Assembly: GCA_001695595.3 (NCBI GenBank) | Contig: MBPM02000159.1 | Span: 30,965 to 94,964, forward strand | Reading direction: 5' to 3' | DNA from: Plasmopara viticola | Lineage: Eukaryota > Oomycota > Peronosporomycetes > Peronosporales > Peronosporaceae | Length of the DNA stretch: 64,000 nt | In this document: positions 44,187 to 55,857 of the stretch, piece after piece | Layout of the letters: the number at the start of each line of letters is the position of its first letter | Numbering within the stretch: the stretch's first letter is position 1 | Notes under the pieces: model-generated | The model's input: only the letters and a program-made list of their open reading frames with translations | Databases searched by the model: none | What the model was told of the DNA's origin: nothing | Made by a program: the position numbers and the translations under genes

Positions 44187-45080
44187 TTACTCAGCCATAT
44201 TGTACATCGGTGTAAAAGGCGTGTTCTTGGTGGTTTGCAGCCAATTGTCTTTAGGATATGCCACATTGTGACTCTCCACCACGTGAATCGAATATGCGTG
44301 GCGCGAATGGGGCGACTTGTTTGCCTCACTATAGTGCACAAAAGAGCTGTGCAAGAGCACAAGATCTCCTTTCTTGGTAAGTAATGGCTGGCTCTTGGTA
44401 ACATCAAAAGGCTCCACCACCTCGGGTACATTTTCAAGCAACATCCGTCCATTTTTCTCCTGTTGCTCCTTTGTGGTACGTCTCAATCGCTGACGCACTG
44501 GCACAGTCAAGTGCGAGCCTGGCACACCATGCAAACAACCGTTCTCAAGGGTACAGTCCTCTAAAGCCCACCAAAACCCCACGACAGATTGAGGCTCAGT
44601 AAACAAATAGCTGCCATCCTGATGAGGTTTCACTTCTCCTCCAATACTCGGTTGCTTAAAAATGTACATGGACTGTACCACCATCGGCCGCACATACTTT
44701 AGAGACTTGACAATGTCCTGCACCGTAGCGTCGTAGCTGACCTTTTCGAACACTGGGTCAAGATTGTGCAGGTTGTGACCAATCTTGTTGATAGCTACGT
44801 TCAGTGGTACTGCCAGCGTCTTTTGGTCCTCGGTAAAAGCACGTTCTTCAAAAAAGTAGCAAATCTTGTCGCCTGATTCGAGAAAGTAGTGGTCGTTCAT
44901 CCGACGCGTCTGCTCATTGGTTGTGAATATGGAACGATGCTTGCGAACGTCACACTGAGCCACGTGCTCACGTGCTCTTGCGCGCAATTCATCGCATGAA
45001 GAGGCGGACAACGCCCCGGGGATGACGAGAAAGCCGTCGCGATAGAAAGCATCAAGCTGGTCGGGAGTCAACCCTGGCAT
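44187..45080 (-). CDS. PHYHD1: Phytanoyl-CoA dioxygenase family protein, PHYHD1-like
   Basis: A 297-residue protein, the usual length for PHYHD1 (about 290). This is a cytosolic Fe(II)/2-oxoglutarate-dependent oxygenase related to peroxisomal phytanoyl-CoA hydroxylase but without a clear CoA substrate. The metal triad is visible: His153 and Asp155 in VKPHQDGSY, and His249 in SSFVHYSEAN. Arg260 (SPHSRHAYS) is in place to bind the 2-oxoglutarate carboxylate. The conserved GFWWALEDCTLENGCL block lies at about 168-183. The C-terminus (YNMAE) is not an obvious peroxisomal signal. It is a single exon, upstream of and on the same strand as the MAPEG gene, and divergent from the chaperonin-like gene. 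Confidence 0.93.
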   Translation of the reverse strand: MPGLTPDQLDAFYRDGFLVIPGALSASSCDELRARAREHVAQCDVRKHRSIFTTNEQTRRMNDHYFLESGDKICYFFEERAFTEDQKTLAVPLNVAINKIGHNLHNLDPVFEKVSYDATVQDIVKSLKYVRPMVVQSMYIFKQPSIGGEVKPHQDGSYLFTEPQSVVGFWWALEDCTLENGCLHGVPGSHLTVPVRQRLRRTTKEQQEKNGRMLLENVPEVVEPFDVTKSQPLLTKKGDLVLLHSSFVHYSEANKSPHSRHAYSIHVVESHNVAYPKDNWLQTTKNTPFTPMYNMAE

Positions 45081-45412
45081 TTTGGGACGTGTAATCGAAT
45101 GCTAAATTACCAAACCCTTTATAATAACCTTTTTTCAAAGTAAATTAAATGCTGCCAGATATATGAAATCCAAACCAGCATATGAGTGTCAATAAGATAC
45201 CATCATCCATGACTCAGATCCTTACTTAGCCTTGAGCGAATCGATGACAATAGAAACGGCACTTATCAAGTGCATTGGGCGACGAGGGTCACCTTGCGCT
45301 GTAGGATTACGAGCTAGCAAAATTATACGATCTAAAGGGTCTTTTTCCAAGGATCAGAACCTCTATACGAGAATATATTGTAAAAAATACAATCTCTATT
45401 GCAGGGATTTAA
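45081..45412. promoter_or_regulatory. Divergent intergenic region between PHYHD1-like and chaperonin-like genes
   Basis: About 330 bp between two divergently transcribed start codons, so it likely holds both promoters. It is AT-rich, with no clear TATA box or oomycete initiator that I can place with confidence. Confidence 0.5.
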
Positions 45413-47321
45413 ATGAATTCGCAAGGGTGCATAATCCTACTCCAAGCTGTCGCTGGGGTGGCGCGTGCTGTGCGTTCACTGTACGGTCCGCATAAGCTGC
45501 GTAAGCAGGTGACAGGTATGTAGATGCATCATGGTATGATCGAAACAAAATTTCAACGCGTTTTGCTTTTCACAGATGAGCTAGGTCAGACGCTATTTAG
45601 TGCAGACACGTACGCTGTGGCAAGCGTGCTGCAGAGTGAGAACGCAGGCACCGCTATTCTACAAAAAGCACTGGATGAACAGCAGACAGACTTTGGCACC
45701 GTGCGTAAGATCTTTATGATTGCAATGTGATAATGATGGCTTAGACTTGCGATGACAGAGCTGCACAACGATGGTGACTTTGTGCGGCGTGTTGGCAGAA
45801 GCTGTGATGGAGCTTCTGCGTCAAGGATTAAACCCGTGAGATTCAAATTGCAAACCTTAACATTATTCGTTTTGATGGGTTCTATAGTGATGTTATTCAA
45901 AGGGCACTTACTACAGTCATGACATGCTGTTTAGAAGTACGTGGCCATTCGTTAGATATGCAATGACTATTTAGAATGATCGAATTGTAGACTTCTGAAA
46001 ACATGCGAGTCCCTCTGTCTGAAGCTGTTCCATCGCTCGATCATCTGCCATGGACTCAACAACTCGAAGCTGTGGGGAGTATACTTTCAACTAGGTGAGC
46101 TCTTTCGTTTTAAAAGATTTAGTGCAATGTCCACCATTTTGTAGCAATTGCAGATCAATTGCAGCAAATTTAGCCGTAAAAGCGGCTTCGATACTTGACC
46201 CGAGTCAATTTTGTGGTGTTGACGTCCAATCACTCTCGGATCTTGTGACGACTCAAGTGGTGCTTGGAGGCGTCACGTCAGCCACCAGCTCTCGAGCTTT
46301 CAACGGCATTTTACTGCCAGTAGCAGAAACCTCTCTTCGAACGGCATTGAGCGTCAGATTGGCGTCTACCTCTAGCCTCACAATAGACAAAGGCGTTGTC
46401 ATTCTTGCGGGGAACTTAGATGCTATCACGTTTCCTTTAGACCTTTCGATTCAGGTCATTTTTGTTCATGGTGAAATTAGTTCACGAACAATTGATGCAT
46501 TTGTAGCATGCCCCAATTCTTCACTTTGTATCCCTGTGGCATCCTACGGCACATTGCGTCAGCTCGCTGAGCTGAGTGGTGCTCAAGTTGTGGAAGCGTG
46601 GGAAGAATTGGTACCTCATGCCATCGGTCACGAGTGTCTCGAGGTGAAAATTCATGAAGTCTCTGTGAGTAAAGTATATGACGAAAAGAATGATGAGGTG
46701 ACAACTTTGTACGTACAAGTCTTGAGTCAAGATACCATGAGCAAAATGCATGCGTCCATTCTTGTACAAGGGCCGACTAAATCTTTGGCTCTAGAGCTAC
46801 AAACCGAGACTTTAACAATGATAAATCGTTTACGCAATACATTGCGCTCAAAGTTCGTGCTTCCGGGGAATGGAAGCTTTTGGTGCGCCTGTGCTGCAGC
46901 AGTCAAGCTAGAGGCAGAAAGGCTGGCTTCGTCTAGTCACGAGCTGCTGAGTGTTGCTATAGCTCATTTAACAAATTCATTTATTCAATTAAATGTGCTT
47001 TTGCTCGAAAATTCAACGGATGATGCTTATTTTGCAAGATTGGCGCGTGTCCGTTTAGTCCAAGAAAAGTTCGCTCGAAGCGTACGAGATGTGGGTGCGA
47101 CCAAGTTTTACGCACGCTACTACGACTTTCGGAATACCAAGTACATGGTTCTATTGACCACTTTACTAAACGCAGAAAGCGAACTGTTGCGCGTTGATGA
47201 GTACGAAAGTAAAAGGTCTGCTATTCAACGAGCTTTTCGGGTGATTCAGCTTTTACTGAATATCGATCGCCACCATTATATACTAGCTTGTCAAATGGAA
47301 ACATTGTATATAAATCACTAA
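45413..47321 (+). CDS. Divergent group II chaperonin-like protein (BBS10/BBS12/MKKS type), six exons
   Basis: Exons by my reading: 45413-45515, 45576-45700, 45759-45835, 45888-45936, 45991-46094 and 46145-47321. All introns are 50-60 nt with GT-AG ends, and phases match across every junction, giving 544 residues, the length of a CCT subunit. Family blocks are an N-terminal RAVRSLYGPHKLRK (compare LGPKGMDK), FGTSCTTMVTLCGVL in place of the GDGTT motif, LLRQGLNPDVIQRAL, an apical domain (VIFVHGEISSRTIDAF) and VLPGNGSFWCACA (compare VPGGGA-E). The nucleotide-binding residues are poorly conserved, as in the BBS chaperonin-like proteins that help assemble the BBSome in ciliated cells. I favour BBS12-like, but a search is needed. 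The single-exon frame from 46095 is not the real start. Confidence 0.75.
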
Positions 47322-50300
47322 TTCCAAGGTCGCTGATCAAATGAACATTACTATCACTATATGCACAGCGTTCAAAATTGCATCACATCGTGCACCTCTA
47401 TTTGATTTGCTACGTTATCCGTAAAAAAGCCAATTTGGACAGTCTTCAGCTTTGTCAATGACCCGCTTGCGCTGTACGCGAGTCATTGACATGACATCAT
47501 TTGGCTGGAGGCTGAATACATCGTGCCACGAGCGAGTGGTCTGCCTCGTATTATAACGATAAATTCGAACTAATCCAACACCATGCGCACGTAAACAACA
47601 GTCGTACAGCGCTCCCTGTTCTTAGAGCATGAGCATGGAATAAAATATAGCTTTGATCTTTGCTTCTTAAGCCTTGCGAATGGTAAAATAGTTTCTCGGA
47701 TGGTACGTACCTGTCAATTTACACAAAATCGAGAAGCCAGGTCTTGTGGCGCTGTTCCATCGCTTAAAGCCTTCATCAGGCGATATTCTGCATCCCAGAC
47801 GAGTATTTTGTTAAGGACGGTGCCGTAGCACGGAAGCTGTGAAATTCGGGATATACCACCAAAAGTGTAAAGAAGGATCTGAAAACGATGACGTGCTATC
47901 TTAATTCAGTGGCTAACCATACGTTAAATAGCATTTTTTTGCTCTCTATAGAAGTCCAAAACTTTCAACGCAAAGTATTTGTCTCGTCCAAAGCTGGGTA
48001 CCGACGTAGCTTGCTGATCAATGAAAGAACCGGGTTCATCGAGTGCTTGCGAACGATTCCTGGCTCAAAAGGAGTAAATGTTTAAACGCAGCCCCACAGT
48101 GTCTATGCTCGTAGTTTTATCACCGCACCAAATCCTGCAAAAGTATTTTACTTGGGGAGTAAAACGCATGGCTATGCCTAACTCTTATCTTTTTATAAGC
48201 ATTCAATGGGATTGGGTAAATTATCCCAGCTTTGTAAGCCAAAATCACATCATATTAGACACTTCTAAGCTCCTAGTACATTAATTAAAGTTGGTGTATT
48301 GAATCCAACTCACCCTTGCTTTGGTATAATACGGAGTCAGGTGCTGGAAACTTAAGGTCCGAGCGCAAAAGTTGAGTTATTTCGACGTGCAGCAGAACAA
48401 TTAAGACCTCGTATAAACATCCAGATCGCAGTGACCTTCGCGCAGTCATTCCGGAGTAGGTCTAGAAAATCTTACAAGTTTTGTAAAGCGACATAACAAC
48501 CGGAAGCTCTTGGCACTAAAATCTTTTGCTTGACAATGGTTTACACACGAGAATGCTGCTGACCTTGGCCATCAAGAAGCACCGGTGAAAGCCGCTCTCG
48601 CCTCAACTTTATACTTGAGCACATTGTGCACGACAGAGTGTACACGCTCAATAGAGCTCTCAAAATTGGTACTAAGGTCTATTCACAACTTCAGCCCCTT
48701 GAGGTGAAGATGGAGGTCTTTGGCCAACCAATACATGACCTCCACAGTCGGAACGATTGTCATGCGTTTTCGCACGGTGTCTTGAATTACGTCGAAAAGA
48801 ATGTTTACTTCGCTTTGGGCTCCAAGTATGGTCGACAATTAAGAGCTCACAGCCTTCACCAGGTATTTGCTATGCCTGAAGACTCATGACATTGACTACG
48901 CCTAACGGTATGCTATAGCGATGCCACAAGAGTGTTGAGCGTTTAAACACCATTTTCCTTTATTGTGGCTATTTACTCAGACATACTTTGACAACGTGTA
49001 CGTCCATAGACACTCCTTTCATGACAGTCAGCTGTACGAATTCAATTTTGCGACCTAAGGCAAGTTTTAAAGTCATTATGACCAAAACCTGTAAATATAA
49101 AATTGGCAGACGGATACGTAAGGCAGAGATACTTTAGATCTTTGTAAGTGGCCGCCAATTTTTTGCATATGTACATCGCTGGCTGTGTAGGCCCTACGAA
49201 TTTACGCTTCAGACCATTTATTGGCTGCATGCTACTACAACTCGATGATGTCGATAAGAGCGAGTATTTCCGCCCTGCTTTGTGCAGCTTAGGACTGCCA
49301 AGCAGAATGATCGGATTATGACAAGAATTTATTCAAGAAAAAACAGAAAAATGGTATGAATAAGTCAGATTTTTTTTGGTAAAATTTCATCGTCTTGAAC
49401 CTTACAGTAAACGCTACCGAGTCGCCGTTGCTTGCGTTACCTAAGTCCACTACTTCTAAATGAGCTAGACGCTGGGACAAATTCCGATTGCTTGGCATCA
49501 GCAAATGCAGTCACCTCCTTGATTTCATATAAGCCAGCGAGTTCTCCGAGCTGTCAAAACAGCACGTGAATAGAACAGGGATAGTAATTCTGTCCATTCA
49601 CACACCTTCGTGCTTGTACAAATAAACAGTCTATTTGCGTGAGCGTAAAGCCAACAAGGATTAATTGCAATCATTTTTTAATTCTAAAATAGATTCAAAA
49701 TTATGTGTGCATTAATAATTTTGCATTTGGGGCAGGAACGACAATGATACAGTTAATAACCTTATGTCTCAGCATTGAAACTCATATTCGTGCCTGTCGT
49801 GCTCCAGGAACCACCAACTTTTGATTGATAGAATTTCAAACACGAAAGCTCGGCTTTTTGAAAGGTATTTGCAATATTTGGGTATAAATACAGATTTTTG
49901 AATCTAAAGCTAGCCGGATCCTCACCCAACGTGCAGGCGAATTTTCTTAGTGCAAAAATACGACTGTCGTCTTGTTCTTTGAAGTTCACAAACTATCTAT
50001 CCGATGGAAACAACAAGGAACACAACAATCCATCCTATTTGCTGATGCTATAGATTTTAGTGCTGCAGGGGAAATTGTCAATGAATTCGTCGAGATATAA
50101 GGAAAGCAAGATGATAGGACCGAACTTTTTCGCTGAAGCAATTGAGACATCGAACCGGGCTCTCGGACGTCTCATTTTTGCACTATGACGCAAGAATGGC
50201 TCAGGTGCAATCTTTTGTTGAAATCTCCAGTAAAAAGCAGCACATGATCTTATGACCACTACTTACTTATACTATTAGATTATGGTTGTAGGTCATTTAC

Positions 50301-51300
50301 TTTGCAGAATTTTAACTCATAGAAAGTATTAAAGCTTAGCTCATGTCAATTTATCTGGTCTCACGTTTCTGCTGTCTCTTGTAATACAATTTTGGCTTTT
50401 TATCTTGTAAGATATCGTTTCCTGTTTCAAGACTTCCGTCCTCCTGTCCTAAGTGCTTGCGAAAGAAAATGCCTTATGAGAAGAGCCACATCTACCATAC
50501 TGCTCTAGTAATAAAAAACAAGCACTTCCTACTACAAAAGAAAGTCAGCGTGATTTGCATATACCCTATATTGCATGATTTTGTGTATTTGAGTAGATTA
50601 CCGAGAATATGTATAGCACTTGTAGGGGACCGCCAATTTTCTATGTTTTGAGCTCGAGATCTGTTCCAGAGGAGTTACATAACGATGCATGTTTGTATTT
50701 TCCTCTGATTTTACGACCCCCCATCACTCTATACAACAAGCTTGAGTCTAATTTAGTCAAAGAGCGGTCCAACAATAGCTTGCTGAAACGAAGGACCAAG
50801 GAACATTGTGCTATCATTTGCTCTTTTTTGGTCACTCAATCTTCACTTTTGGTTAGTGTCGCCTGGCCGACACCTCATTAATATTTGAACCGGCTGCGCA
50901 TGATTAAAAATTCTGTTCGTATTAAAAAAGAAAAAAGTATCCGCCATGAACACTTATGTTATTAGACGTTGCGGCAAGGCAAAATAAATCTGTCAAAAAT
51001 ATGAATCACTAAATTGTTATCTGTTGTAAACTTCAATGATATACCTTGGCGACACTGGCTAAGCGGGTTTTAAATGCACTATACACCAATATTTGACAGA
51101 CTAAAAATATCGTCAAGGCTTCTTATTTTCAGCAATCCGTCAAACCCGATAAAATATGCGTAAGATCTGAAGTGTGAGCCGCGAGTTTGCCAACTTGGCA
51201 GGTCTTGCAAGCCTCCGCATACTCAGCCACTCAATTATACACCATTATACAGCAAAACTTGAGCATTAGCTCTATTGCTTATTAGCCCCTTTTCGAGTCA
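47322..51300. other. About 4 kb with no gene that I can support
   Basis: AT-rich sequence with only short frames. An imperfect hairpin (GTCAATGACCCGC... pairing with ...GCGAGTCATTGAC) lies at 47454-47490, about 130 bp after the chaperonin-like stop. The stretch 48500-48890 has a somewhat longer open frame (87 codons) but no recognisable domain. Confidence 0.5.
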
Positions 51301-51302
51301 TC

Positions 51303-51365
51303 ATGTACCGCCTGAAGTATATCATACTCAGCATCTTCGTTGTTACGGGCTACGCTTCGGGCTAG
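51303..51365 (+). pseudogene. Possible relic of a secreted-protein gene (signal peptide followed by stops)
   Basis: ATG at 51303 starts a 20-codon stretch (MYRLKYIILSIFVVTGYASG) with the look of an oomycete signal peptide, followed at once by TAG. The same frame continues with further readable but interrupted sequence to about 51770. This could be a decayed effector. The evidence is only the hydrophobic start, so chance cannot be excluded. Confidence 0.2.
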
Positions 51366-52230
51366 ACCGTCCAAATCTGCTAAACCTATAGTTTGGGGTG
51401 CATAAAGGTGCGCCAACGAGCACATCAAGCTTGCTTGGTCTCTTACAAGCGCAAACTATGCATATCTTTCAGAATGACATGTCTTGACATTCGTTGGGGA
51501 AACTACAGTGCTCAGGGACGCGTGGTCTAGCTGGACCACAAAAGCGCCGAAGACTTATCGGTCAAGCCGTATACTCTGCGCATTATATGACCGGTAGTTT
51601 CAAGTAGTGAATGAGATGCTTCTGTTCAGCGGTCTTTAGCTGACCTAAAATTCCCATCTCTATCAGTTGCGGTGACGTACACCGATGACAAAGTCTGGAT
51701 TTGCACACCCTTTTTAAAAATGGAGGGCTTGCCTCGACTATTTAAGCTAGTTGGCCGATGAAAAAGCAAAGAGCTCGTAATGCAATTAAAGAAAATCGAA
51801 TGCTATCTATTATCTTAGAAAAATGAACAAAAGATTTACAGGGCATAGCACTGTAGTTAAGCAAAAATTTATTAAGCCTAATTGCATTCTGAAAACTTTG
51901 GTCAAGAACATTAATAAATTCATTTGTCGATGTAAGTGTAAAATTAGCTGGACATTATGATCTCAAAGCCTAGCTAAAGGGTCCTTCGATCTCATTTAGA
52001 GGGATTACAGACACACACTTTTAACATGACGTTGTCACTGCTCAAGACAGATTACTTTGCTTAATTTTTTTTATGGATCTAGGTGTAAGACAACATGCGT
52101 TATTTAGCAGTAGATCCACATACAAAATCTAATCTACATTGGGTATTGCGGGTCTGAAGTGTCACGAGCATTTGTATTTGGGCTAAAAGTCACCATCGCT
52201 GCTCATAGTTGAAACAAGTAACTTTGTCTG
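51366..52230. other. Unassigned AT-rich region
   Basis: No frame, repeat or RNA gene recognised. Confidence 0.4.
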
Positions 52231-52232
52231 TG

Positions 52233-52480
52233 AGTATAGCTCAGTGGCTGACGTGCCACTCCACGCGCAGTGGTCGGTCTTTTATTCGGTTTGAAGCCAA
52301 CAATGCCAGAAACGGCTTGCAGCGAATTCTGCTTTCTACAATTATCACTCTGTGGCCTATGTGTCACTTCATGCGCACATGTAGGTCTTCATACATTCTG
52401 CCTTGTCTTTAAGCCAATCATGTCTTCCACACTGTGTCGGACGACCATTGCTCAGGTACTCTCCGGACCATGTAATTGGC
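52233..52480 (+). repeat. tRNA-like SINE-type repeat, diverged tandem dimer
   Basis: TATAGCTCAGTGG (52235-52247) resembles an RNA polymerase III A box, and GGTTTGAAGCC (about 52288-52298) a B box, spaced as in tRNA-derived SINEs. A second diverged unit follows about 115 bp downstream (GGCCTATGTGTCACTTCATGC... TTTAAGCCAATC). The sequence cannot fold as a complete tRNA, since no acceptor stem is visible. Confidence 0.35.
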
Positions 52481-52489
52481 AACTTTAAA

Positions 52490-53815
52490 GTATTCTGATG
52501 TCAAACCAATTGAGATACTTGGTCTATCGTCCGCCTTAGTTGCACTATTGCTTGTAAAAGATAGTGTAATGACTCAATAGATCTGCGCTGGGAAAACAGT
52601 AGATAGCACTTGCGTAGCTTAATCAGTCCAGGGTAGAAGGACTCGCGGCGCCATTCTTCTGACGCATGCGAAGCGGAACTAGTTTTGTTCCTATAAATAC
52701 GGCTCTATGCAAAGCGTAAAGGTCATAGTTGGTGCGTCAATGTATGACTGTTTTGTCACATTTAGACACGAAACATCCCATTGGATCATCGGTCTAAATA
52801 AGGTTTGCCTGGCACCATCGATTACCGCAGGGCGTCTTGTCTTTAACGAGTAAAATTTATAGAAGGCAAGTCCATGGGTAATCATGAAAATCAGCTACAT
52901 GCTATTGTAAGTGTCGGGACAGATGCGGTCGAAGACACAACTGCCCTCGAGCTTTTTTTCGCCGTATCTGCTTAGCTGGATGCTATTTTCATGGTAGAAC
53001 TTGAAAAGGCCTTTAGAGCCATTTACATACATAAAGCGGTGGTCATAAAAATAGGTCAACTCATACTTTTTGCCAGATGAGGCGGTTTAAGAGGACATCA
53101 ATAAGGCATGAGCAAATCTTCGAATTTAACATTTTTATATGTGCTTTATTTATAATACTAAGATATGGACTCACTCAACCCGCCTTAGCACCGAAGATGT
53201 ACATTTTGATTAACCAAGAACTGCGTAGTGCAGCATTAGGCTTGAACAAAAAATGGTGTGACACCATTGACAGATTCATTTGTGCAAAACACGATAGAAA
53301 AGTGATACGATAAAGCAGATGTTTCTCATTCCACTTTAACAGCCCACCATCTCGCGGACACTCTCTCGCAGCACATTCTGATAAGCGCCTTTTATGACTA
53401 TCAAATGGAGGACGCGCTCAGGACTCCTCTCACTTGAGAACTATACAGCACGATGCGATGAGGCATGATAGCGTTTTGGCAAAAGCTTTAGCGACATACA
53501 TTTCGTTTCATTGTCGGACCACAGACATTGCATCCCTCCCCATTAGTTTTGTTCTAGCGCCTGTATATCTTCTCATCCAAATGCCCATTTGATTCTCCCT
53601 TTATGGAGTAAGCTATCACAAAGTGCGAAAAGTTGTCCAAAAGTAACAATCGATTTCATCGTAAAAGTAAAATCCAGTTCTAGCACATGCAACTTTAATT
53701 CATTGATGATGGCTTACTGTCATTATCCTTCGGACTCTACCCGTATAGCTTCTCCGTTTATCAGCATACCGTACGCAGCACGCTGTATCTTTATTATCTT
53801 AATTAGGTTGGTCTT
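52490..53815. other. Unassigned region, possibly the remains of a copia element downstream of gag
   Basis: Lies where protease and integrase would be expected for the antisense gag relic at 53820-54600, but I could not match individual motifs. Confidence 0.35.
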
Positions 53816-53819
53816 GGAA

Positions 53820-54600
53820 GGTGTCCCAATCGAGTGAGCCAAAGCTCTCACGGACGGTTTGCCTCAACATACTGCATCACTCTGTTGCATACGCAGCTGA
53901 GAAACAAGTGCCGTCGTTAAAACTGGACGGCGGGGACATTGACAGCGACGAGCACGTCGACGTGGGCGAGGACGCATATGTAAACTCTGCTGCCACCTGC
54001 CGGGGCGAATTGCGCGCTGCTTCTGCTTCAAATAACACACAACCAGCGCTAACATTTCTCGCTCAAGCTACGCTCAACACTTTGTCCGCCAATAGCGCAT
54101 TTGCTTTGTCTTCCAGTAACTTCAACTTGGCTACTATTCCTTCGCATTCTTCATAATAATTGAAATTAGCTTATACTCTGATAGAAGGATGCATAGAAAC
54201 ATCACCAGCTGTCTCGATTCATCAGCTGGCTCCGTAAGTATATAAGGTTGACCACCATTTAAAAAGCTCTGACATGGTCGATCGTCCTCCATCTTTACCT
54301 ATTAGAGACGGCGTGTTATCGTCGCTTGGTTAAGATGCATGGAGTGGCTATAAAAGCCCCAGAACGCTCCCAACGATTCCACAGCTCGAGTAGCAGACCA
54401 AATTGTGGTTGATACTGAAGCTTGATACCCTATGCGATGATGCTATATGCAGTGATGCTTTGCGCCTTGGCGTCGTTACCACGCCCCCAAAATGTCGCTC
54501 TCAAGCTTTAGCACAAGGGTGAGCAAGAGCAAATTCTTTCTTGCAAGAGCCATCCTCAACCTGTGCTTCTACTGGAAGGAGTTCATAAAAGTCAAAAGGC
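53820..54600 (-). pseudogene. Degenerate copia gag relic
   Basis: The stretch 54190-54600 follows the gag of element 1 (about 3780-4190) in order. Landmarks are TCTCGATTCATCAGCTGGCTC (compare TCTTGATTCATCCACCGGCTC), AGCAGACCAAATTGTGGTTG (compare AGCAGACCGTATCTTGGTCTG), TTTGCGCCTTGGCGTCGTTACC, and TTCTTGCAAGAGCCATCCTCAACC near the gag start. The part nearer 53820 would be the gag C-terminus and zinc knuckle, too decayed to confirm. A 111-codon plus-strand frame here (53821-54156) is antisense to this relic and is not taken as a gene. Confidence 0.6.
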
Positions 54601-54619
54601 CTTTAGCACGCTTAGATTC

Positions 54620-55640
54620 ATGGTCAGTATGTTGCTTTCTTCTATTGTTTTTGGTGGTACGATGGTTTGTGGAGAAGAAGGCAGAAAAAGTTAGCAAGTA
54701 GATTACAAGTTTTTAAGCTATCTACTCAAAGTGTTTATGAGTAATTCCCACTATTCGTTACATCAGCGTCAGTCTCAGTGTACCGTTTTCAGATGAACCA
54801 CACACCTGTGCAGATGCCTTTGCATTTTAACACATGGCCACAGGTGCGAGAGCACATCTCAAAAGCTAAAGGACTGAAAATGGAAAGACAGTCAGATGAA
54901 CTTCACCTCGAAATCAGATGAGGAACCTAATCATCGACGAAATGATCAGTCTAAGAACTCGGTTCGTAATAACGATACTAATCTCAAGTACAAAATAAAC
55001 ATGCAAATTTTACTGCAATTTACTACTATGTATGTTTAATTAAATTAGGGCAAAGAAATGTAGCAATAAATTGAACAAGTCATAAAAAGCAGCAATGTAC
55101 TCGTCACAGCACCATTAATATTGTGCTGTGGCGTTTTGGACAGATTTTGAAGAATAGTGAGATAACGTTTATTCAAGGCATCTAGCGGCATTAGCAACGG
55201 CTTTAAGAACGGCAACCGTACGCCGACAACGGATCTGTTGCTGCGACTTGATGTTCGTCTTTGCACTCTTAACGGGTTGTGCAATCTCAGCCTATGACCG
55301 GCAACAAAGTACCGTTTAGTGTTAACCGACTTTAGCCATGAGAAGCCACGGAATATTTTAAAAGAGAGGTAGGATGGTGAGCCGTCCTCCGTTCCAGTGA
55401 TACCCCCATGCCGGAATAACTCGTCTCAACGGTCGCTGAGGCACCGAAACTGATCGGCCAGCCAACTCGATACACTTGAGTTGAACATGTGGTCAAGGTT
55501 CTCCCTTATAAGTCGTTTCAAAAACGACTCAGTTTGAAAGCACTCAGTGCTCATGGTCTACCAGTTGGGACGCACCACACGAAACTTCCCATTGGCATCC
55601 TCGAGCTTGGAATGACCTGATTAAGCTAGTCCAAGCCTCA
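54620..55640. other. Unassigned region upstream of the Ser-rich hypothetical gene
   Basis: No recognised gene. A basic 79-codon minus-strand frame at 55045-55284 has no supporting features. Confidence 0.4.
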
Positions 55641-55857
55641 CATTTGAACTCATCGTCTCTACTGCACCGAATTTTTTTGGAAAAGTACGAGATTAGAATG
55701 ATGGCCACTGCTACCGAGAGCTCTCCTTGTCTGAATGGAGCCTCGCGTCCGGCTCCGATTCTTTTGTCTCCAATTTCCGTCGCTCATCGGGTACGCAACG
55801 TAACATCAAAAGCATGCTCGATTTAAGTGATATGACTTACAAGGGTTTTAGACTCAG

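Noticed and set aside
46095..46144. ATG at 46095 as the start of the chaperonin-like protein
   Set aside because: These bases form a 50-nt GT-AG intron. Upstream exons supply the missing N-terminal part of the fold in phase.
52233..52310. A tRNA gene
   Set aside because: A and B box-like sequences are present, but no acceptor stem or proper anticodon arm can be formed.
53821..54156. A 111-codon plus-strand frame that could be taken as a gene
   Set aside because: It lies antisense to the degenerate copia gag and has no domain, no signal peptide and no upstream context. Chance opening is more likely.
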